This document shows, in pieces, positions 14,496 through 20,696 of a stretch of DNA of 22,640 bases. The position numbers and the translations under genes were made by a program. The stretch's first letter is position 1. Every line of letters begins with the position of its first letter. Origin of the DNA: an uncultured Bacilli bacterium (GTDB lineage Bacteria > Bacillota_I > Bacilli_A > RF39 > UBA660); contig CAKOMC010000022.1 of the NCBI GenBank assembly GCA_934096535.1, forward strand, positions 1 to 22,640, given 5' to 3'. Under the pieces are notes generated by a model. The model saw only the letters and a program-made list of their open reading frames with translations. It did not search any database and was not told where the DNA came from.

Positions 14496-15370
14496 AAAAG
14501 CCAAGTAATTTCCGGAATATCATAAACTTTTTTTATTTCATAATAAGCATCTTTTAAAAAGGTCTCATAGTCATCTACTCTCTCTAAAATAGCCATAAGC
14601 TCTTCTTCTTTTAATTTATCTTCTAAAATATATTTACTAAAACAATCAAAGAAGTAACTAGGATAAAGCATTCTAGCATAAAAAAGGCCAAAATCATCAC
14701 GAGTATATCGCTTGTCCAATAAAATTTCTCTTACTAAGTTTAAACAATCATAATCCTTATTTTGATAAAACACTTCCTTTATATATTCTGCATAATCTCT
14801 AATGTCATAATCAATCAAAGTATTAAGGCTATTATAATAATTTACTGGTTTATTGGGATAGTAAACACGATAATGGCAAACCGATAAATTATGTGATTTA
14901 AAGTTATTATAGTTTAAATAGCTTATTGCATTTTCACCCAATCCTACAAAATAAATAAAACTATGAATTAAAGAGTTTTTACCAACTCGAAAAGAGTTAG
15001 CTTGCTCTTCTAAATAATCAATTTTTTCTTGCCAAATAAGACTCCAATCAACAGTATTTCGTTCCCTGATTAAAGGACGATTATTTTTTATTTCTTGAAA
15101 GTTTATCGTATCATTTAAAAGACAACGAACTTTAAGTAAGCAATAAGATTCTTTATTATATTCAACAAGATAACGATTATATTTACTTTTAATAAGTAAA
15201 TGATAATTAGTATTAGAAAGTTCTTCATAAATCTTGGTCAGTTCTTCTTCACTTTTACGCACTTTACAAAAATAATAGATATCGGTCTTAGTTTCTATAT
15301 AGTAATAAGTATCCTGACTAATATAGTCAGTTATTTCTAAATTATAGTAATATAGGATAAAATTTTTCAT
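14471..15370 (-). CDS. yutH: YutH-like spore coat-associated protein (kinase-like fold)
   Basis: A 299-residue protein resembling B. subtilis YutH (about 340 residues), a relative of the CotS/choline-kinase-like fold found with spore coats. Visible features are an N-terminal Tyr-rich beta region (YYNLEITDYI, YYYIETKTDIYYFCKVRK), a central helix NTVDWSLIWQEKIDYLEEQ (about 103-121), a segment FIYFVGLGENAISYLNY that is typical of YutH, and the C-terminal LVREILLDKRYTRDDFGLFYARMLYPSYFFD. A catalytic protein-kinase DFG or HxD motif is not evident, so it may be non-enzymatic. Assignment rests on this pattern plus the adjacent yutI-like gene. The ribosome site GTGAT is three bases before the ATG. 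Confidence 0.65.
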   Translation of the reverse strand: MKNFILYYYNLEITDYISQDTYYYIETKTDIYYFCKVRKSEEELTKIYEELSNTNYHLLIKSKYNRYLVEYNKESYCLLKVRCLLNDTINFQEIKNNRPLIRERNTVDWSLIWQEKIDYLEEQANSFRVGKNSLIHSFIYFVGLGENAISYLNYNNFKSHNLSVCHYRVYYPNKPVNYYNSLNTLIDYDIRDYAEYIKEVFYQNKDYDCLNLVREILLDKRYTRDDFGLFYARMLYPSYFFDCFSKYILEDKLKEEELMAILERVDDYETFLKDAYYEIKKVYDIPEITWLLKKSNKSF

Positions 15371-15417
15371 ATAATCACTAGTTAATTATATGTTTAGAAG
15401 TATTAAAAAGACTATTG

Positions 15418-16698
15418 TTAATCTGTAAGGTAAGCATCGGTTATAGTACCATTACCAGATTTTAATGAACCTTGTTTTAAATTGATGACAGGTTTTACGC
15501 CATCTATCTTATTAACACGATTTCCGACAACAAAATCCTGAGTTCCTATTGTTCCATTCGAAGAAACGCCCCCAACAGTAGCAGAAGCTCCGCCATAATA
15601 ATCGACGGCTGACATAAGCCACCATTGTTTGGCATTGTTTGACAAATAATAATTTATGTTTGAAACATTCCAACCACCAGCTAAAGTAACTTCATCAAAG
15701 CTCAACAAAGCAATTGGATAAGTTAAAGCACCATTTCCATAATCGTAATTTGACAAACTGAACGAATCATGTATACTATTGCAAACTAGCTTTACATACT
15801 TATTTTCATATTTAGAATTACCCCAAGGACCATAAGCCCATCTATAATAAGTATTTTCTGTACCATAACCCAAATTCTTATAAGTTTCTCTATAATTGCT
15901 AATGGATTTATCATTGCAAAACAAATTATCAGATAAGTATTGCTCATATCCAGTATCTTTAATATTATTTTCATACCAAGAATCGACATATTTTTTTATT
16001 GTTGAATCATTTATATTAGCATGAGTTTCTTCATATGTCGATGAACCAGGTGTCCCATACATATATCCGACATATGCATTATCATCTGCCTGTTCATTAA
16101 AAGCACTTTGACCAATTATCCTATCTTCACTAGCTTCGCCATTTTTATGAGCAACTGTTCCGTCATAGATTATTCTTATAGAACCATCACCATTAATTCT
16201 TACGATTCGCCAATAAAATCCTGCAAAATAGACATAGTTATTTTGGACATTACCACGATAATAATAACTTGTTCCATAGTTATCTGGAGCACTGCAAAGT
16301 AGTGAGTTTTCAGACTCGGAACTTGTAACATTAACTGCCCCATCAGCATTTACACTTGAACATTTATCTGTTGTATCCAACTGACTTTTTATTGAATTAA
16401 CAATAGTATCTTCCTTGAAATAAACATTACATTTTGATTTCTTACCCATATTAGTAGTAAATAAACCCCAATTAACATAGTCCCATTGCCCTGAAGAACC
16501 ATTATCACACTCTATTTTATCAACATAATAACCACTATCTTTAAGCGGAACATTACTAGAATATTCATCATTAATATAAACACCAATAATGTTCTTAGTA
16601 CTTTCATCATTCATTTTAAAAATTAGTAAATAAAAACTTTCTAGTATTAAAAAACTAATAATTATTAAATATCTCTTCTTCATAAAACGCTTATCCAT
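15418..16698 (-). CDS. Secreted/anchored surface protein of a gut-Firmicute family
   Basis: Recognised as a family type, not by function. From M38 of the longest reading the protein has 426 residues: a short basic N-terminus (MDKRFMKKRYL), one hydrophobic signal or anchor segment, then an extracellular Cys/Tyr/Asn-rich region. The marker segment is FAGFYWRIVRINGDGSIRII, followed by YVGYMYGTPGSSTYEE. A C-terminal domain reads QWWLMSAVDYYGG, GGVSSNGTIG and DGVKPVINLK, similar to DUF6273-like, possibly C-type-lectin-like folds. The reading stays open to a TTG at 16809, but those 37 extra codons cross a palindromic repeat, so I doubt them; alternative starts are 16725 and 16683, and none has a strong ribosome site. 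The upstream repeat pair suggests phase-variable control. Confidence 0.65.
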   Translation of the reverse strand: MDKRFMKKRYLIIISFLILESFYLLIFKMNDESTKNIIGVYINDEYSSNVPLKDSGYYVDKIECDNGSSGQWDYVNWGLFTTNMGKKSKCNVYFKEDTIVNSIKSQLDTTDKCSSVNADGAVNVTSSESENSLLCSAPDNYGTSYYYRGNVQNNYVYFAGFYWRIVRINGDGSIRIIYDGTVAHKNGEASEDRIIGQSAFNEQADDNAYVGYMYGTPGSSTYEETHANINDSTIKKYVDSWYENNIKDTGYEQYLSDNLFCNDKSISNYRETYKNLGYGTENTYYRWAYGPWGNSKYENKYVKLVCNSIHDSFSLSNYDYGNGALTYPIALLSFDEVTLAGGWNVSNINYYLSNNAKQWWLMSAVDYYGGASATVGGVSSNGTIGTQDFVVGNRVNKIDGVKPVINLKQGSLKSGNGTITDAYLTD

Positions 16699-16720
16699 TT
16701 CTTTACAAAACTTGACACCA

Positions 16721-16747
16721 TTCATAGAGTTTAATACTTTATGAAAG
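16721..16747. repeat. 27-bp inverted repeat, copy A (next to surface gene)
   Basis: Reverse complement of copy B (16971-16997) with 26 of 27 bases identical. The inner 25 bases are themselves an imperfect palindrome: arms TTCATAGAGT and ACTTTATGAA around a 5-base core TTAAT, one mismatch. Two half-sites around a short core is the layout of tyrosine or serine recombinase sites. It lies 23 bp upstream of the preferred start codon of the surface protein. Confidence 0.75.
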
Positions 16748-16776
16748 TCCCAGTAAATACTGGCTTTGAAGGTTAT

Positions 16777-16804
16777 TTGACCATGAATTTGACCATAATA
16801 TAAC
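16777..16804 (+). promoter_or_regulatory. Promoter-like pair inside the repeat-flanked segment
   Basis: TTGACC (16777-16782) and TATAAC (16799-16804) are 16 bases apart on the plus strand, pointing away from the surface protein gene. The 8-base unit TTGACCAT is directly repeated (16777-16784 and 16789-16796). If the segment between the inverted repeats flipped, this promoter would point into the surface protein gene. Confidence 0.4.
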
Positions 16805-16970
16805 TCCAAAGCAAAATTTACTTGACGCTTTCCGAGGCCTAAAATGCTTAAGAACTTTACACATTTTTCTGACTAAAAATCTGACCACAAAAATTTAAGT
16901 TTTATATAGAAAATAGCCCATTTTTATGTTATATTTAATATATAAATTAAAAATAAGCAACGAAAATACG

Positions 16971-16998
16971 CTTTCATAGAGTATTAAACTCTATGAAA
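16971..16998. repeat. 27-bp inverted repeat, copy B (palindromic)
   Basis: Bases 16971-16997 match copy A in opposite orientation with one difference. Bases 16972-16998 form a perfect palindrome: 11-bp arms (TTTCATAGAGT and its complement) around the core ATTAA. No T-run follows on either strand, so it is not an ordinary terminator. Confidence 0.75.
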
Positions 16999-17066
16999 AT
17001 TGCACTTACTAAAATAAATTGATATATATTACTTAAAATGACATATAGTATTTTTGATGGCAAAAG

Positions 17067-17094
17067 TTGCATTTTATTTTTATTATGCTATACT
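17067..17094 (+). promoter_or_regulatory. Strong extended -10 promoter of a small RNA
   Basis: TTGCAT (17067-17072), a 16-base spacer, then TGC-TATACT (-10 at 17089-17094). No ORF follows, but three stem-loops do. The predicted start is about 17101. Confidence 0.7.
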
Positions 17095-17124
17095 GCTTAG
17101 TGAAAGAACTCAATTGTTCTTAAA

Positions 17125-17166
17125 TAAAAAGAGATACATTTAAGTTAGTTCGTTAGATGTTTCTCT
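17125..17166 (-). terminator. Second hairpin with T-run on the toxin strand
   Basis: On the minus strand AGAGAAACAT pairs with ATGTATCTCT (one mismatch) and is followed by TTTTATTT. A toxin transcript that passes the 17191-17226 hairpin would stop here, giving more overlap with the antisense RNA. Confidence 0.5.
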
Positions 17167-17190
17167 AGTCCAATATTATATTGAATTTTG

Positions 17191-17226
17191 AAAAACATCT
17201 ATTCACAAGGCTGAGTAGATGTTTTT
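17191..17226. terminator. Shared bidirectional terminator of the toxin/antisense pair
   Basis: AAAAACATCTA (17191-17201) pairs perfectly with TAGATGTTTTT (17216-17226), and four more pairs extend the stem inward to a 6-base loop. The A/T-run ends give a T-run on both strands. Confidence 0.75.
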
Positions 17227-17247
17227 CCATTTAACATAAAGTCAGTA

Positions 17248-17322
17248 TCATTTTCTATTTCCAAAATCTAATATTCTTGCAATTAAAACAAGAATGATTA
17301 TAAGTACAACTAAGTACTCCAC
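17248..17322 (-). CDS. Candidate type I toxin, 24-residue membrane peptide
   Basis: A GTG-started ORF of 24 codons. An almost ideal ribosome site, AAGGAGGC, sits six bases before the GTG, far stronger than most in this window, and the frame is closed just upstream, so the start is well fixed. The peptide is one hydrophobic helix (EYLVVLIIILVLIARI) ending in a short polar, basic tail (LDFGNRK). This matches the plan of Fst/TxpA-type toxins: a single membrane helix with a charged C-terminus, under 35 residues. A stem-loop with T-runs lies 22 bp downstream and an antisense RNA promoter faces it. No clear promoter for this gene could be chosen. Toxicity is inferred from layout only. Confidence 0.6.
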   Translation of the reverse strand: MEYLVVLIIILVLIARILDFGNRK

Positions 17323-17454
17323 TTGAAGCCTCCTTCATATGGACCAATGCCTCTTCATTTCTAAAAAAATTTAAATATGGACTGAATTCAAAATATCTAA
17401 CAATCAAATGTATCTATAAAACAGAGTATCACAATAGCCGGTATAAATTCACTT

Positions 17455-17471
17455 AAAAAAGCTACTTTTTT
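17455..17471 (-). terminator. Short terminator after ylbE
   Basis: AAAAAAG (17455-17461) pairs with CTTTTTT (17465-17471) around CTA, giving a T-run on both strands 34 bp after the ylbE stop. The stem is short and AT-rich. Confidence 0.4.
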
Positions 17472-17504
17472 AATTAAAATTTAATAATTTAGCCATTAAA
17501 CAAT

Positions 17505-17726
17505 TTATTTTAGAGTATTTAAAAGTGTGCTAATCAAATCTATATTATCTATAGTCTTACTAATCCTATCCGTTACTCTTAAACCATACTTATCTTTAAC
17601 AAAGTTACTAAAATTTTCAAATTCATTCTTATTACGATTTAATTTCTTTATGTAATAAGAATTTTCTTTTAAATAATTATAATAATTTTTAGTATTTTCA
17701 ATTTTATACTGTAAATCTAATTCCAT
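17505..17726 (-). CDS. ylbE: YlbE-like protein
   Basis: A 73-residue, charged, helical protein without signal peptide. The segment NSYYIKKLNRNKNEFENF followed by KYGLRVTDRISKTIDNIDLI matches the family pattern of B. subtilis YlbE (a Tyr-rich turn, Leu-x-Arg-Asn-Pro-like motif, then a Val-x-Asp-Arg-Ile/Val segment and a Leu-rich C-terminal helix). Function is unknown. The ORF can start at a TTG (17732) inside the ylbD stop region, but ATG 17726 has GGAGAT five bases upstream and is chosen. It starts two bases after the ylbD stop, so the genes are surely cotranscribed. Confidence 0.65.
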   Translation of the reverse strand: MELDLQYKIENTKNYYNYLKENSYYIKKLNRNKNEFENFSNFVKDKYGLRVTDRISKTIDNIDLISTLLNTLK

Positions 17727-17728
17727 AA

Positions 17729-18097
17729 TCAATCTCCAAAAAACTTATCAAGTGGTCTCGGATTTTTAGGTCCTTTAGGAATACTTCCAACATTACTAGC
17801 CCCTTTACTAGTTAATTCTTCAATAAAACCAAGCGCCTTCTGAGCCGTCTTAATATGTTCCTGTAAACTATCTACATCAATACTCTTCATTAAATCTTTT
17901 ATACTATTAATTGACTCATTATCATTTACTGTCTTGTTCGTAAAATTTAAATACGGCCTCCAAGCCGCCTCATCTTCCCCATAAATATCATATATCTCAT
18001 ACAATTTTTGAATAGAACTATCTTTATTGTTTCTTAAGTATTCTGTAATTTTGGGATATTTTCGTAAAAATTCTTTAAAAGCTTCTTTCTTATCCAT
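17729..18097 (-). CDS. ylbD: YlbD-like putative spore coat protein
   Basis: A 122-residue soluble protein. The N-terminus KKEAFKEFLRKYPKITEYLR then IQKLYEIYDIYGEDEAAWRPYL follows the YlbD family plan (FKEFVKKHP, then a YEEWYLLGE-like turn and a Trp-x-x-Tyr). YlbD is annotated in Bacillus as a putative spore coat protein. The middle is a predicted helix (NSIKDLMKSIDVDSLQEHIKTA) and the tail is Gly/Pro-rich (GSIPKGPKNPRPL). It lies downstream of parC, and its ribosome site GGTGAT is inside the parC terminator hairpin. ylbD-ylbE is also the gene order in B. subtilis. Confidence 0.75.
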   Translation of the reverse strand: MDKKEAFKEFLRKYPKITEYLRNNKDSSIQKLYEIYDIYGEDEAAWRPYLNFTNKTVNDNESINSIKDLMKSIDVDSLQEHIKTAQKALGFIEELTSKGASNVGSIPKGPKNPRPLDKFFGD

Positions 18098-18139
18098 AAA
18101 AAATCACCTACTAAATTTTATTTATTAGTAAGTGATTTT
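18095..18139 (-). terminator. parC terminator whose 3' arm contains the ylbD ribosome site
   Basis: On the minus strand the arms (plus-strand 18125-18139 and 18100-18114) form a 15-bp stem with one G-U pair around a 10-base loop, followed by TTTTTT. The 3' arm contains GTAGGTGATTTT, the ribosome site of ylbD, whose ATG is just after the T-run. Read-through mRNA would fold with the site paired; a transcript starting inside the loop would leave it free. Confidence 0.75.
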
Positions 18140-18145
18140 ATTTAT

Positions 18146-20692
18146 TTAAATTTTAAATTCATCAAAGAAATCATTTAAAGATACTTGCTCTTCCTTTTTT
18201 TCTTCTATTTCTAATTCTCGTGTTTCTGCAACAACCTTATCATCATTTTCCTCTGAAACAACTTCTTCTTTACCGTTTTTATTATTTTTCAAACTACTAT
18301 CGAAAATAGTATTGGCAAAAACATCATCAATTTTATATTTGCTAACAGCGCCACCAGTTGACTTTAAATCTAAAATAGAAATATCTGTATTTTTAATCTT
18401 AGTAATTTCATTATCACTCTTTAAATACAGCTCATCTTTACCATCAGTAAGTAATACTTTAATAATTTTATAATCAAAAGATTTAACTCTTTTAATTAAA
18501 GTGCTACCTTTTTTAGCCCGATTATGAGTTTCAAGTTCACTTAATCTTACTCTCTTAGCCGTCTTATTGTTTGTAAATATACTTAAATATTCATTTGAAT
18601 CTAAAGATAAACCTGCTACTAGAATATCATCTTTTAGATTCATTCCTTTAACACCAGAAGCACGGGCTCCGACTACGGGAATTTCTTCAGTATCTATATT
18701 AACATAATAACCTGCTTCGCTTACTAATATTGTTCTTGACTTACTAGAATTTACAGCAATAACTTCATCATTATCTTTTAATTTAAAGGCTAGCATGGCT
18801 TTAGAATAACGACTTACTACAAAGTCTTTTAAAATTGATTGTTTTACTAAACCATTCTTAGTTACAAATGTAATCTTTTCTTCCGGATTTTTAAGAATAA
18901 AGGCTCCCACTATATATTCTGATTCAGTTAAACCAGTAACTAAATTATTAATATGTTTACCTAATTCTTTCCATTTACCTTCAAAAATCGTATGTACAGG
19001 AACATATAAATACTGTCCTAAATTAGTAAATATTACTAAATTATCTAGAGTCGATACTTCGAATAAATATTTTAGATAATCCCCTGGTTTTAAAGTCGTT
19101 TCATCACCATTACTTGAAGTGTAGCTCTTCATAGAAACGCGCTTAATATACCCCTCGTTAGATAAAGCAACCATTACATTTTCTTTAGTAATTAAATCAG
19201 TTGTATCTAACTTAATATCAGCAATCTCATCAACAATTTCAGTTCTCCTTGGTGTTGGATAATCTTTCTTGATTTTCTTTAACTCATATTTCATAACTTC
19301 TTTTAATTTTTCTTCATTACTTAAAATAAGTTCTAAAGCTTTAATATATTTTACTAAATTATCATGTTCTTCTTCTAAGGCTAAAACATCAGTATTAGTT
19401 AAACGATATAATTGTAACACAACTATTGCCTCGGCTTGTTCAGCATTAAAGCTAAATTCTTTCATCAAGTTTTCTTTAGCGTCGATCTTATTTTTAGAAG
19501 CTCTAATAGTTTTAATAACTTCATCTAAGATATCCATCATCTTTAAGAAACCATCTACAATATTTAAGCGTTTTTGATAAGCCTCTAAATCAAACTTACT
19601 GCGTCTTGTAATAACCTCTTTTTGATGGGCTATATAAGCATCAAGCAAAGGCAGGATTCCCAAAGTCATTGGTCGTTTATTAACAATAGCAACCATATTA
19701 TAGTTATAAGAAACTTGTAAATCAGTATTTTTAAGCAAATAATTAATTATTAAATCACTATTGGCATTAGCCTTTAAATCAATAGCAATCCTAATCCCCA
19801 TACGGTCTGTTTCATCACGAACTTCAGCTATACCATCAATCTTTTTATCAATTCTAATGGCATCAATCTTAGCAACCATCATGGCTTTATTAACTTCAAA
19901 GGGAATTTCCGTTATAATTATTTGTTCTTTGCCTTTGGTCTTTACAATTTCATATTTACTACGAACAATTACTCGACCACGCCCCGTTGAAAAAGCATCA
20001 ATTATACCATTTTTTCCCATACAGATACCACCAGTTGGAAAATCAGGTCCTTTAACAATATCTAAAATTGTTTCTAAACGGCAATTAGGACTATCTATTC
20101 TCTTGATTGTGGCATCAATTATTTCCCCTAAATTATGGGGTGGAATATTAGTTGCATAACCCGCGGAAATACCATTTGTCCCATTAACTAAAAGAGCAGG
20201 AAATTTAGCCGGTAAGACGGTTGGTTCAAGTAAGGTATCATCAAAGTTTGGAGCCCACTCTACTGTTCCTTTATCTAAATCTTTTAATAGTTCATTAGCA
20301 ACCTTAGAAAGTCTAGCCTCAGTATAACGGTAAGCGGCTGGACCATCACCATCAATGGAACCATTATTACCATGAATATCAATTAAAGGCATAGATTGTT
20401 TCCACCACTGTGACATACGAACCATAGCATCATAAACCGATGAATCGCCGTGGGGATGGAATTTACCTAAAACATCTCCAACTGTTTTAGCACACTTTGT
20501 AAAAGGGTGAGCAGAATCATTATGATTAATATACATATCATATAAAATTCTTCTTTGAACTGGCTTTAAACCATCACGAACATCAGGTATTGCACGATCT
20601 TGGATAATTTCTTTGGCATAGGCTCCAAAACGAAGACCCATAATTTCTTCTAAAGCGTATTCTTGAATTTTCTTTACTGTTTCATTTTGCAT
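18146..20692 (-). CDS. parC: DNA topoisomerase IV subunit A
   Basis: An 848-residue type IIA topoisomerase subunit that breaks and rejoins DNA to unlink daughter chromosomes. The breakage domain has RAIPDVRDGLKPVQRRIL (33-50), the quinolone region HPHGDSSVYDAM (79-90) and the active-site tyrosine in AAYRYTEARLS (Tyr123). The quinolone positions read Ser84 and Asp88, the usual susceptible-type residues. A coiled-coil region (about 360-470) and a C-terminal beta-propeller follow. No QRRGGKG GyrA box is visible in the propeller, which favours ParC over GyrA, and parE lies just upstream as usual. The last 60 residues are an acidic, Glu/Lys-rich tail. The start is 4 bp after the parE stop with GGTGAT three bases before the ATG. 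Confidence 0.93.
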   Translation of the reverse strand: MQNETVKKIQEYALEEIMGLRFGAYAKEIIQDRAIPDVRDGLKPVQRRILYDMYINHNDSAHPFTKCAKTVGDVLGKFHPHGDSSVYDAMVRMSQWWKQSMPLIDIHGNNGSIDGDGPAAYRYTEARLSKVANELLKDLDKGTVEWAPNFDDTLLEPTVLPAKFPALLVNGTNGISAGYATNIPPHNLGEIIDATIKRIDSPNCRLETILDIVKGPDFPTGGICMGKNGIIDAFSTGRGRVIVRSKYEIVKTKGKEQIIITEIPFEVNKAMMVAKIDAIRIDKKIDGIAEVRDETDRMGIRIAIDLKANANSDLIINYLLKNTDLQVSYNYNMVAIVNKRPMTLGILPLLDAYIAHQKEVITRRSKFDLEAYQKRLNIVDGFLKMMDILDEVIKTIRASKNKIDAKENLMKEFSFNAEQAEAIVVLQLYRLTNTDVLALEEEHDNLVKYIKALELILSNEEKLKEVMKYELKKIKKDYPTPRRTEIVDEIADIKLDTTDLITKENVMVALSNEGYIKRVSMKSYTSSNGDETTLKPGDYLKYLFEVSTLDNLVIFTNLGQYLYVPVHTIFEGKWKELGKHINNLVTGLTESEYIVGAFILKNPEEKITFVTKNGLVKQSILKDFVVSRYSKAMLAFKLKDNDEVIAVNSSKSRTILVSEAGYYVNIDTEEIPVVGARASGVKGMNLKDDILVAGLSLDSNEYLSIFTNNKTAKRVRLSELETHNRAKKGSTLIKRVKSFDYKIIKVLLTDGKDELYLKSDNEITKIKNTDISILDLKSTGGAVSKYKIDDVFANTIFDSSLKNNKNGKEEVVSEENDDKVVAETRELEIEEKKEEQVSLNDFFDEFKI

Positions 20693-20696
20693 ATAA

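Larger units (their letters stand above)
17101..17226 (+). ncRNA. Candidate antisense antitoxin RNA of a type I module
   Basis: A predicted transcript of about 125 bases. It begins with a small hairpin (AAGAAC-TCAATT-GTTCTT, 17104-17121). A second stem follows (17130-17139 with 17157-17166, one mismatch). It ends in a strong terminator hairpin, 17191-17205 with 17212-17226, a 15-bp stem with one G-T pair ending in TTTTT. The opposite strand carries a short membrane-peptide gene whose mRNA would read through the same hairpins. Convergent RNAs sharing a bidirectional terminator are the layout of Fst/par and TxpA-RatA type I toxin-antitoxin systems. Transcription is inferred, not shown. Confidence 0.55.

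Noticed and set aside
16699..16809. N-terminal extension of the surface protein from a TTG at 16809
   Set aside because: TTG start without a ribosome site, it crosses the palindromic repeat, and the signal-like hydrophobic segment would no longer be N-terminal.
15418..16998. Surface protein C-terminus as a diversity-generating retroelement target
   Set aside because: The closing domain may be lectin-like, but no reverse transcriptase, template repeat or variable-region copy is present in the window.
19269..20159. Plus-strand ORFs inside parC
   Set aside because: They are antisense shadows of a strongly conserved gene, without ribosome sites or recognisable products.
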